DNA from: JAEDES01 sp964470055 | Lineage (GTDB): Bacteria; Bacillota_I; Bacilli_A; RF39; UBA660 | Length of the DNA: 7,277 nucleotides | Direction: 5' to 3' | Assembly (NCBI GenBank): GCA_964470055.1 | Contig: CAYXZZ010000062.1 | Span: 1 to 7,277, forward strand | Part shown: positions 1 to 5,936 of the stretch, piece by piece | Layout: each line of letters starts with the position of its first letter | Position numbering within the stretch: the first letter of the stretch is position 1 | Notes under the pieces: generated by a model | The model's input: only the letters and a program-made list of their open reading frames with translations | Databases searched by the model: none | Told to the model about the DNA's origin: nothing | Translations under genes and position numbers: made by a program

Positions 1-47
1 TATTAAAAGGTGGAATTTAACCTTACAAAGTGGAATTTACCTTTACA
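1..47. mobile_element. Probable terminal repeats of an IS21-family insertion sequence (edge only)
   Basis: Two direct repeats with a 20-bp period lie at 10-28 and 30-48. Each starts GTGGAATTTA and ends TTACAA, and they agree at 17 of 19 positions. Read inward from the outer end (minus strand, from about 47) the sequence begins TGTAAAGG and contains AATTCCAC twice. Multiple short terminal direct repeats with TG...CA ends are a known property of IS21-family elements, and repeats of this general look are, as far as I recall, common in Firmicute members. No transposase is visible because the element body would lie left of position 1. It abuts, without disturbing, the terminator at 62-90. The family assignment is inference; the repeats themselves are directly seen. 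Confidence 0.45.
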
Positions 48-61
48 ATTGAGCTATATGC

Positions 62-90
62 AAAAGAAAAGAAGTAATTTCTTACTTCTT
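62..90 (-). terminator. Intrinsic terminator of the 423-aa gene
   Basis: On the minus strand, arms AAGAAGTAA (82-90) and TTACTTCTT (69-77) form a perfect 9-bp stem. The loop is GAAA (78-81) and the U-rich tail TTTTCTTTT follows (62-70). The stop codon TAA (82-84) of the gene lies inside the 5' arm, at the base of the tetraloop, so coding and termination signals overlap. Confidence 0.85.
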
Positions 91-1353
91 CCAAAAATCA
101 ACTATATTTTTATGATTATAATTAAGTTCGTTATTTACCGCAATCGGAATCAACCCCTCAGAATCAGTATACAAATAAACTGTATCCCCGGCCACTGCCA
201 TAACATCACCATTATCAACTTTCCATTCAGTTAAATTACTAAACTTAAAAAGTAATTCCGCTTGCGTAGGATTTTCTTCATACGCTCTATATATTGCTCC
301 ATCACTAGTCTTAAAGAAATAAAATTGTCTATCTTTATATATTTCTAATCCTAAACCATACTTAGAACTAATTTCTTCATTTTGAACAGTATCAGTAAAA
401 TATACAGGTTCTTTCAAAAACTCACTAACAGATACTCGCTTAACTTTACCATCAACTACACTCATAAAATCAGATTCTGCACTTCCCGCAATACTTACCT
501 TTTCAAAAGCCGGATCAATAACATACTGTTTCTGAGCTCCAACATCAGTCATATATAATTTATTCTTATATACACCATTGAAATAAAAATTAGTACTTGT
601 TGCGTCCAATAACTCAATTGTACCTTTTCCTAAATCCTTAGTATTATAATACAATAATTCACTTACTCTAAACTCATTACTCCTCTTAACAGCCGTAACA
701 TAATATTTCCCAACCAAAATAGACATACTATTATCATAAACATCAAAATCCAAATAATCTTTTATTATACTTTCATCATGTTTTAAAAGATAAAGTCCCT
801 TATATCTCCAAATCAAGAAAACATAATCATCCATAATATTTTCCTGATAAACATCTATTCCTCTACCATCACTATATAAATTAACCTTACTTGGTGTTGC
901 TCTATCCCAGCTATTATGATTATAATCATCATTCTTTAACTTAGAAACAATAAAGTCAATATCTGTATTATTAATCTGTTTTAAATATGAATAGCTAACT
1001 GCTTCTCCATTATATAAACAAGAAACATCATCTGTTACCTCTCTTTTATATATTGGAAAAACACATTTAACATTATTCGATTCCAAATATTTAATATCCG
1101 TAATTATTTCACTTTGCTTATTAAAATTTTCACTCAAAGAAAATGTATAAAAATTACCATCTTTATCAGTTACCCCAAAATCATAAAATGATACATCATC
1201 AATAACTTCCAACTTTTCTGATACCCTATATTCATTATCCTCAGTCAAAATCACATACTCCGCTGCTTTCTCCGTAATAAAAATGGTCACAACCACCTGC
1301 AAAATAATCCCTAAAACAGCAACTATTAAAAGTATTGGCATAGCCTTTTTCAT
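82..1353 (-). CDS. Membrane-anchored extracytoplasmic protein, beta-propeller-like, function unknown
   Basis: I do not recognise a named family for this 423-aa protein. Residues about 5-27 form one hydrophobic helix after MKK, with no lipobox cysteine, so it is best read as an uncleaved signal anchor with the rest outside the cell. The body is rich in short beta-strand patterns with a recurring build: hydrophobic strand, turn with D/G/N, aromatic strand (for example KNKLYMTDVG, RQFYFFKTSDGAIYRA, DTVYLYTDSEGL). This suggests a beta-propeller or similar repeat fold in the second half. That is inference from pattern, not a family match. The ATG is supported by a GGTGAT ribosome site (1359-1364) five bases upstream. 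It has its own promoter (1371-1376) just after the terminator of the upstream PH-domain gene, and its own terminator, so it is probably monocistronic. There are no catalytic motifs. Confidence 0.8.
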   Translation of the reverse strand: MKKAMPILLIVAVLGIILQVVVTIFITEKAAEYVILTEDNEYRVSEKLEVIDDVSFYDFGVTDKDGNFYTFSLSENFNKQSEIITDIKYLESNNVKCVFPIYKREVTDDVSCLYNGEAVSYSYLKQINNTDIDFIVSKLKNDDYNHNSWDRATPSKVNLYSDGRGIDVYQENIMDDYVFLIWRYKGLYLLKHDESIIKDYLDFDVYDNSMSILVGKYYVTAVKRSNEFRVSELLYYNTKDLGKGTIELLDATSTNFYFNGVYKNKLYMTDVGAQKQYVIDPAFEKVSIAGSAESDFMSVVDGKVKRVSVSEFLKEPVYFTDTVQNEEISSKYGLGLEIYKDRQFYFFKTSDGAIYRAYEENPTQAELLFKFSNLTEWKVDNGDVMAVAGDTVYLYTDSEGLIPIAVNNELNYNHKNIVDFWKK

Positions 1354-1370
1354 ATCTTATCACCAAAACC

Positions 1371-1399
1371 ATTATACCAAAGAAAAAGACTTAAATAAA
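1371..1399 (-). promoter_or_regulatory. Extended -10 promoter of the 423-aa gene
   Basis: The minus strand reads TGGTATAAT, with the -10 hexamer at 1371-1376 preceded by TG. The -35 at 17-bp spacing (1394-1399) is TTTATT, a poor match, so the extended -10 probably carries recognition. The expected start of transcription leaves a leader of only about 10-12 nt, beginning at the GGTGAT ribosome site. The promoter region overlaps the terminator of the preceding gene. Confidence 0.7.
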
Positions 1400-1404
1400 G
1401 TCTT
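1379..1404 (-). terminator. Intrinsic terminator after the PH-domain gene
   Basis: On the minus strand AAGACTT (1398-1404) and AAGTCTT (1386-1392) form a 7-bp stem with a 5-nt loop TATTT, followed by the tract TTTCTTT (1379-1385). It starts six bases after the stop codon of the 148-aa gene. Confidence 0.8.
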
Positions 1405-1410
1405 CTTTCT

Positions 1411-1857
1411 CTACTTATTTGCCTCATCGTTAATAGCATATTTTTTCTTCTCTTCCATCATATATGATGAAATTTCTGTTTCAATTTCCACTAACGCTTC
1501 TTTAGAAACATTAGATAACGTAATAAACTCTTTAACAGTATCAATATATACTTTTCCCCAAATAATACCACTAGTTATTTTTAAATCATTAAACATATCA
1601 GGAGTAATTGAATTATAAAAATAACCAAAAACAACTCTTTTTCTACCAATCAAAATTCTCTTATTTGTAAGAGTTATAACCGCAGTTCCCCAAATATTAA
1701 ATGGACTATCATTCTTTTGAGCCGCAAAAGTATACAAAGGCTTTTCTCCAGGATTTAAATGTTTCTCAATAACAGACGCATTCTGTCTCAATCTCCAAGC
1801 AATCGTCATTGGATGTCTTTCTTTAAATTTAAGTGCTTGTTCATAAACTTTTCCCAT
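1411..1857 (-). CDS. YokE-like bacterial PH-domain protein
   Basis: This is a 148-aa soluble protein. After a short N-terminal helical stretch, residues about 32-132 have the build of the bacterial pleckstrin-homology (YokE-type) domain. An LNPGEKPLY opening (34-42) is followed by the strand-turn signature VITLTNKRILIG (60-71), then strands through GKVYIDTVKEFITLS (101-115), and a C-terminal helix (about 117-138). Such domains are widespread in Firmicutes, mostly uncharacterised, and thought to act as protein or membrane interaction modules rather than enzymes. There is no membrane segment. The start is supported by an AGAGG ribosome site seven bases before the ATG. It has an extended -10 promoter of its own at 1883-1888. 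It may also be read through from the ABC-F operon, because no terminator separates it from the 157-aa gene. The domain call is from the motif pattern; the function is unknown. Confidence 0.75.
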   Translation of the reverse strand: MGKVYEQALKFKERHPMTIAWRLRQNASVIEKHLNPGEKPLYTFAAQKNDSPFNIWGTAVITLTNKRILIGRKRVVFGYFYNSITPDMFNDLKITSGIIWGKVYIDTVKEFITLSNVSKEALVEIETEISSYMMEEKKKYAINDEANK

Positions 1858-1882
1858 ATGAAAACCTCTTTTCTTCTACTCT

Positions 1883-1910
1883 ATTATAACATACATATGA
1901 CCTCGAGCAA
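1883..1910 (-). promoter_or_regulatory. Extended -10 promoter of the PH-domain gene
   Basis: The minus strand reads TGTTATAAT, with the -10 at 1883-1888. A weak -35 candidate, TTGCTC, lies at 1905-1910 with 16-bp spacing. It sits directly after the stop codon region of the 157-aa gene and would give a leader of about 20 nt containing the AGAGG ribosome site. Confidence 0.6.
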
Positions 1911-1916
1911 ATAAAA

Positions 1917-2390
1917 TTAATATTTTTTATAGACCTGTCTCCGATATCCTTGAACCATTCTTTTTTGAATTCCACTTTGTTTAATTTTTTGATTAATACT
2001 CTTGTTTTCTTGTTGAATTCTCTGTCTAGTGAAATTCTTCTTATCATCACTTTTTCCAAAATAACAAACCGCATCATCACATCTTTCAAACTCCTGTTGT
2101 GAATCAATCAATAAATCGCTTAACTCATCCTTGCTTTTGGTAAACAACAAACTTTGTGGATCCAAAGACATTATTTTATCTTCTTCAAAACCAACAAAAT
2201 CTACTTTTCCAAATAGCTCTAATCCCTCATCAAAAGTATAAAAACGTAATATCTTATCCATACAATGAAATTCATTTTCTATTTGGACATATTGTACCTG
2301 CATTTTACATAAAGTTCTTGCCAACATATCGCAAAATAAATCTCTATTAGATACCACAAAATTTCGAACTCTACCCTTACTTTTTTCCAT
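1917..2390 (-). CDS. Unknown 157-aa protein with basic C-terminal tail, second gene of the ABC-F operon
   Basis: No family is recognised. Residues about 1-110 look like a small mixed alpha/beta cytosolic domain with several cysteines (C20, C28, C43 and two near 105-110). From about 112 on the chain is Lys/Arg/Gln-rich and strongly hydrophilic (for example FTRQRIQQENKSINQKIK, QGYRRQVYKKY), likely a helix or disordered basic tail that could contact nucleic acid; this last point is only inference. The ATG lies 11 nt after the TAG of the ABC-F gene, with a modest TAGG ribosome site in the gap, so the two genes are almost certainly co-transcribed and perhaps translationally coupled. No terminator follows before the PH-domain gene. 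A shorter reading in another frame covers part of this region but lacks the tight spacing. Confidence 0.7.
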   Translation of the reverse strand: MEKSKGRVRNFVVSNRDLFCDMLARTLCKMQVQYVQIENEFHCMDKILRFYTFDEGLELFGKVDFVGFEEDKIMSLDPQSLLFTKSKDELSDLLIDSQQEFERCDDAVCYFGKSDDKKNFTRQRIQQENKSINQKIKQSGIQKRMVQGYRRQVYKKY

Positions 2391-2401
2391 AACTATACCT
2401 A

Positions 2402-3985
2402 CTATTTCTTATCAATATATTCCTCATAAGGGATACTTCTATCAATAATTTTACCATCTTCAAGTATTTCAATTACACGATTTGCAACTGTACTATTAAG
2501 TTCATAGTCACGTGATGTAAATAATACTTCTCCCTGAAAATTAACAAGTCCCTTATTTAAAGAAGTAATACTTTCAAGATCCAAATGGTTAGTCGGTTCA
2601 TCCAATATTAAGAAGTTTGGATTTTCAAGCATCATTTTTGATAACATACAACGTGCCTTTTCTCCTCCGGATAAAACATTTACTTTCTTAAAAACATCTT
2701 CTCCAGAAAACAACATTCTTCCTAAGAATCCACGTAAGACCGTTTCATCCTTAATATCATAGTACTGTCCAATCCACTCCATTATATTTTTATCAGTATT
2801 AAAATATTCATTATTATCTTGTGGCAAATATCCTGGATTAATTGTTTTTCCCCATTCAATAGTACCTTTATCATACTTTTCTTTTCCCATCAAAATATTA
2901 AATAAAGTTGTCTTAACCATATCATCCTGAGCAATAAAAGTAACTTTATCTCCCTTAAGTATCGTAAAAGAAACCTTATCTAAAATCTTTTTACCATCAA
3001 CAATTTTTGTAAGATTTTCTACTTTCAAAATCTCTTTACCCGCAGGTTTTTCAATCTTAAAATCAATATATGGATACTTTCTAGATGAAGGAATAATTTC
3101 ATCTAATTGAATTTTCTCTAACATTTTCTTACGTGAAGTTGCTTGTTTACTCTTAGAAGCATTTGCTGAGAATCTCGCAATAAATGACTGTAATTCTTTT
3201 ATCTTTTCTTCTTTTTTCTTATTTGACTCTCTCATTTGTCTTTGTAACAACTCACTTGATTCATACCAGAAATCATAATTACCTACATAAAGTTTAATCT
3301 TACCATAATCAATATCTGCAATATGTGTACAAACTTTATTCAAAAAATGTCTATCATGTGACACAATTATAACTGTATTATCAAAGTTAATTAAAAATTC
3401 TTCCAACCAACGAATTGCTTCTAAATCCAAACTGTTTGTTGGTTCATCTAATAATAAAATATCAGGATTACCAAACAACGCTTGTGCAAGTAAAACTTTA
3501 ACACGTTCCTTAACTGGAAGTTCCCCCATACTCATATAGTGATGTTCTACTTCAACTCCTAAATTACTTAAAAGTTGTGCAGCATCCGGTTCAGCATTCC
3601 AACCATCAAGTTCCATAAATTCCGCTTCAAGTTCTGCTAGCCTCATACCGTCTTCATCGCTAAATTCAGTCTGTTGATACATTTTATCTTTTTCTTCCAT
3701 TATCTTATAAAGTTTGTCATTGCCCATAATAACAACATCAATAACTCTCTTATCATCATATTGATAATGATCCTGTCTTAAGAAAGAAAGTCTTTCTCCC
3801 TTAGAAACAACAACTTCACCAGTAGTCGTCTCTTGTTCCCCACTTAAAATCTTTAAAAATGTAGATTTACCAGACCCATTAGCTCCTATCAATCCATAAC
3901 AATTACCATTAGTAAATTTAATATTAACATCTTCAAATAAAGTTCTCTTCCCAAACTTTAAACTAACATTATTAACTTGTATCAT
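2402..3985 (-). CDS. ykpA: ABC-F family ATPase, YkpA/YbiT type
   Basis: This is a cytosolic 527-aa protein with two ABC domains and no membrane segments. It is collinear with E. coli YbiT as I remember it. ABC1 has Walker A GANGSGKST (34-42), Walker B LLLDEPT (177-183) and the switch SHD (209-211). The interdomain linker is about 240-310, with the conserved SFIARFSANASKSKQATSR stretch (267-285). ABC2 has signature LSGGEK (438-443) and Walker B LILDEPTNHLDL (459-470). ABC-F proteins bind ribosomes near the E site and tune translation; some give antibiotic resistance, but the YkpA/YbiT branch is a housekeeping type. ABC2 lacks a standard Walker A (AQDDMVKTT, about 352-360), ABC1 has a degenerate signature (MGELPVKE), and the second switch reads SRD, so only one composite ATP site looks canonical. 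The start is fixed by a strong GAGGTGAT site (3990-3997). It is the first gene of an operon with the 157-aa gene. Confidence 0.93.
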   Translation of the reverse strand: MIQVNNVSLKFGKRTLFEDVNIKFTNGNCYGLIGANGSGKSTFLKILSGEQETTTGEVVVSKGERLSFLRQDHYQYDDKRVIDVVIMGNDKLYKIMEEKDKMYQQTEFSDEDGMRLAELEAEFMELDGWNAEPDAAQLLSNLGVEVEHHYMSMGELPVKERVKVLLAQALFGNPDILLLDEPTNSLDLEAIRWLEEFLINFDNTVIIVSHDRHFLNKVCTHIADIDYGKIKLYVGNYDFWYESSELLQRQMRESNKKKEEKIKELQSFIARFSANASKSKQATSRKKMLEKIQLDEIIPSSRKYPYIDFKIEKPAGKEILKVENLTKIVDGKKILDKVSFTILKGDKVTFIAQDDMVKTTLFNILMGKEKYDKGTIEWGKTINPGYLPQDNNEYFNTDKNIMEWIGQYYDIKDETVLRGFLGRMLFSGEDVFKKVNVLSGGEKARCMLSKMMLENPNFLILDEPTNHLDLESITSLNKGLVNFQGEVLFTSRDYELNSTVANRVIEILEDGKIIDRSIPYEEYIDKK

Positions 3986-4015
3986 TTAAATCACCTCGTA
4001 TACCAAAGTCACTTT

Positions 4016-4044
4016 ATTTTATCAAAAAATAAAAAAAATGACAA
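4016..4044 (-). promoter_or_regulatory. Promoter of the ABC-F operon
   Basis: On the minus strand the -35 is TTGTCA (4039-4044, one mismatch to consensus), the spacer is 17 bp and the extended -10 is TGATAAAAT (hexamer 4016-4021, one mismatch). The -35 lies within the 3' arm of the preceding terminator. The leader would be about 23 nt and carries the GAGGTGAT ribosome site. A short palindrome, AAAGT-G-ACTTT (4005-4015), falls at the predicted transcript start. A competing match, TTGATA with TATACG (3997-4002), would place the start inside the ribosome site and is less likely. Confidence 0.65.
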
Positions 4045-4069
4045 GTCTAGACTAACCTACTTTGTCATT
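4024..4069 (-). terminator. Strong intrinsic terminator after the kinase-like gene
   Basis: On the minus strand AATGACAAAGT (4059-4069) pairs with ACTTGTCATT (4037-4046), giving about 10 bp with one bulged A. A long T-rich tract follows immediately (about 4024-4038, broken by a single A). It separates the kinase-like gene from the ABC-F operon. Confidence 0.88.
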
Positions 4070-4077
4070 CTCTTCAC

Positions 4078-4112
4078 ATACTTTATAACAGACTCGCCAC
4101 ACTCTAAAGTAT
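4078..4112 (-). other. Second hairpin in the 3' untranslated region of the kinase-like mRNA
   Basis: Minus-strand arms ATACTTTA (4105-4112) and TAAAGTAT (4078-4085) are perfectly complementary over 8 bp around a 19-nt loop. The hairpin starts just after the stop codon and ends 8 nt before the terminator hairpin. It has no U-tract, so it is not itself a terminator. It may protect the 3' end or be incidental. Confidence 0.4.
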
Positions 4113-4115
4113 CTC

Positions 4116-4730
4116 TTATTTGAGTCCCATATATTCAAAATCATCAAACACAACATCTAAATTATGCTTACTTTTCTTCGTAAGTTTCGCAAGAGCAAAC
4201 ACTTCATCTTTTAAAAATCTATTCAAAGTAAAAATATTATTTCCCATCGATTGTAAACATCTCACTTCTCTTCTAAAAAAAGCCCCACCTGGATCACCAA
4301 TAAATAAATGCTTACCATCATATAAAATATTTTCTGAATACCAGTCTCCCATTTCAACACCACTATGAGACAGTTCTTTTAAATCATCTCGAATAACATC
4401 TAATTCATCAACAAAATCTTCAACTTTCATATCCATTATTCTAGCATTAGGAAACTTATAAATAAATGGCGTTGAATATCCAATAAAAGTCTTTACATCA
4501 CCGTCATAAACTATCTTTTGCGGCATCAATACTCTCTTAGTTGAAATAGTACCAAGTCTAACACATTCTTCTTTAGAAAGTCTTGCCCTAAAACAACTAG
4601 GTTTATAAATCTTTATAGCATCTCTTCCATATTGATAAACTACACCCTCAGCTCCTTCATCAACATACATATAATCCAAATCATCATCATCAAACTCTAA
4701 TAATTCATCACCCAAATAAATCTTTAACAC
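4116..4730 (-). CDS. Minimal protein-kinase-fold protein
   Basis: This is a 204-aa cytosolic protein read from a GTG start. It has the hallmarks of the protein kinase-like fold: glycine loop GAEGVVYQYG (26-35), ATP-anchoring lysine in AIKIYK (K40), catalytic-loop segment GDWYSENIL (D129, N134), and a DFG-equivalent in IGDPG (D146). All key catalytic and metal-binding residues are therefore present. Only about 58 residues follow D146, so the C-lobe is much smaller than in typical bacterial Ser/Thr kinases (260 residues or more), closer to small atypical kinases. The substrate is unknown. An upstream TTG (4772) would add 14 hydrophobic residues, but it lies upstream of the promoter's -10 box and would not be on that transcript. 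GTG at 4730 has a good GGGGTGAT site. The gene follows the 369-aa gene, from which it may also be co-transcribed, and ends at a strong terminator. Confidence 0.8.
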   Translation of the reverse strand: MLKIYLGDELLEFDDDDLDYMYVDEGAEGVVYQYGRDAIKIYKPSCFRARLSKEECVRLGTISTKRVLMPQKIVYDGDVKTFIGYSTPFIYKFPNARIMDMKVEDFVDELDVIRDDLKELSHSGVEMGDWYSENILYDGKHLFIGDPGGAFFRREVRCLQSMGNNIFTLNRFLKDEVFALAKLTKKSKHNLDVVFDDFEYMGLK

Positions 4731-4734
4731 CAAT

Positions 4735-4742
4735 ATCACCCC
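4735..4742 (-). promoter_or_regulatory. Ribosome binding site that sets the GTG start of the kinase-like gene
   Basis: The minus strand reads GGGGTGAT, then ATTG, then GTG. The match to the anti-Shine-Dalgarno complement (GGAGGTGAT) and the spacing favour GTG at 4730 over TTG at 4772, whose upstream AAGGAG site lies inside the preceding coding sequence. Confidence 0.7.
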
Positions 4743-4755
4743 AACTAGTAGGCAT

Positions 4756-4784
4756 ATTATATCACAAAACAACTAAATTTTCAA
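4756..4784 (-). promoter_or_regulatory. Near-consensus promoter of the kinase-like gene
   Basis: The minus strand shows -35 TTGAAA (4779-4784), exactly 17 bp, then extended -10 TGATATAAT (hexamer 4756-4761). Only one base of the two hexamers differs from consensus. It straddles the stop codon (4773-4775) of the 369-aa gene and predicts a leader of about 19 nt before GTG 4730. Confidence 0.75.
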
Positions 4785-5882
4785 ATTACTCTCCTTTTCT
4801 GTCGCAGAAATCACATCATTTAATAACGAATTATTAGTATTTAAACTACTTCCAAATTTAAAATGTAAAAATTCATCATACTCATAAGGTAACATCATTA
4901 CTTCACTATCTTCAAAATGATATGCTGCCCTCATAAAAACTCTAACAAATTTATCTGTAACGTTTCTTTGAATTTTCTCATTTCTGTCTAATAGTTTTTC
5001 CCTATCTTCACTAGTATATTCATTAGAAACTATTTCCCTAGATAAATATCTTATCGGTAAATATGGTACACCTTTAATATAAGTAATATCTTTATCCTTT
5101 AATATAGTTAAAAATGTTACCAACGACAAAACTGCAGAAGGTGATACTTTTGAAATATCACTAATCTCTTCCTCATCATCTTCAACTTCCACTCCATTAT
5201 TAACCTTATATAATAATCTATTAATAATCTTTTTAAATCTTAATTCTTCTTCTGTTAACTCTTTCTTTTCTTTTGGATTTAATAAACTATATACATAACA
5301 TTCCCTCTTACCATCTTTATTAGTAGAAATACCATAAGACACATCAGGTAATTTATACTCAAATTCATCATCTCCACTTTCTTTCACAATTGATATAGAA
5401 ATTTTATTAGGAGTTTCCATCATAATGCCTTGTACACTATTTTTAATTCGCATCTTACAACCATCAAACACTCCTTCTAATTCTATTTCCAATCCATCAT
5501 TCAAATGATTAAATGTATCATCTTCTAAAAAAGCCATATACCTATCCATATAATTAATTGGATTAACAAAATCTTCAGTAGAAGCATTGACCATTAAATA
5601 ACTCATCAAAAACTTTATATAATTGTGTTCTTCCTCTTTTACAAATCTAACACATTTACGTTTCTTGGCTAACTCACAAGACACATATTCTTCCAATTTA
5701 CTAAAAAATTTTTCTTCATTTTTTACAACTAATGTCGATAAATTATTATCATTCATACAACTTCTAACAACAACATCATCATTATATATAACTGTATTAA
5801 AACCAATTGGCCATTGTTCACCATCAATCAAAACATATCCATTTTTTGCTTCTTCAATTAATTCATAAAATATCTTTCTCAT
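4773..5882 (-). CDS. Uncharacterised 369-aa cytosolic protein
   Basis: I do not recognise this protein. It has no signal peptide or clear membrane segment, although residues 248-261 are a hydrophobic stretch likely to be a buried helix. An N-terminal mixed alpha/beta region (1-125) is followed by a strand-rich middle (about 130-200) and an acidic linker (231-243, EVEDDEEE). The last part is helical (245-369) and contains KGVPYLPIRYLSREIV (270-285) and the motif MMLPYEYDEFLHF (329-341). There is no nucleotide-binding or catalytic motif I can name. The ATG is supported by GGATGTGAT a few bases upstream and by its own promoter. It stands directly before the kinase-like gene, with no terminator between, so the two may form a unit and could be functionally linked, for example as kinase and substrate or regulator. 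That link is only a guess from position. Confidence 0.75.
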   Translation of the reverse strand: MRKIFYELIEEAKNGYVLIDGEQWPIGFNTVIYNDDVVVRSCMNDNNLSTLVVKNEEKFFSKLEEYVSCELAKKRKCVRFVKEEEHNYIKFLMSYLMVNASTEDFVNPINYMDRYMAFLEDDTFNHLNDGLEIELEGVFDGCKMRIKNSVQGIMMETPNKISISIVKESGDDEFEYKLPDVSYGISTNKDGKRECYVYSLLNPKEKKELTEEELRFKKIINRLLYKVNNGVEVEDDEEEISDISKVSPSAVLSLVTFLTILKDKDITYIKGVPYLPIRYLSREIVSNEYTSEDREKLLDRNEKIQRNVTDKFVRVFMRAAYHFEDSEVMMLPYEYDEFLHFKFGSSLNTNNSLLNDVISATEKESNLKI

Positions 5883-5900
5883 ATCATCACATCCTAAATA

Positions 5901-5930
5901 ATTATATCATCAAAAAAAGGGATATTTCTA
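5901..5930 (-). promoter_or_regulatory. Extended -10 promoter of the 369-aa gene
   Basis: The minus strand reads TGATATAAT (hexamer 5901-5906) with a -35 candidate TAGAAA at 5925-5930 (18-bp spacer, four of six matches). The -35 falls on the stop codon and tetraloop of the oapA terminator. The predicted leader is only about 12 nt, so the ribosome site GGATGTGAT would lie at the very 5' end of the mRNA. Confidence 0.65.
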
Positions 5931-5936
5931 CCCCTT
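5912..5936 (-). terminator. Intrinsic terminator of oapA, overlapping its stop codon
   Basis: Minus-strand arms AAGGGGTA (5929-5936) and TATCCCTT (5917-5924) form an 8-bp stem with one G-U pair, closed by a GAAA tetraloop (5925-5928) and followed by a T tract (5912-5918). The last codons and the TAG stop (5928-5930) are part of the hairpin. Confidence 0.87.

Noticed and set aside
10..234. Plus-strand 74-aa open frame starting in the left-edge repeats
   Set aside because: It begins inside the repeat, runs antisense through the terminator and the end of the 423-aa gene, and has no coding character.
1841..2107. An 88-aa minus-strand open frame overlapping the 157-aa gene and the start of the PH-domain gene
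   Set aside because: It overlaps two better-supported genes in another frame, has no ribosome site of note, and shows a composition typical of a frame shadow.
3997..4025. TTGATA-N17-TATACG as the ABC-F promoter
   Set aside because: It would start transcription inside the ribosome site, leaving about 5 nt of leader. The TTGTCA-N17-TAAAAT pair at 4016-4044 gives a sensible leader and a better -10.
4731..4772. TTG at 4772 as start of the kinase-like gene
   Set aside because: It adds a hydrophobic stretch encoded by promoter DNA, its -10 box lies downstream of this TTG, and a better ribosome site sits before GTG 4730.
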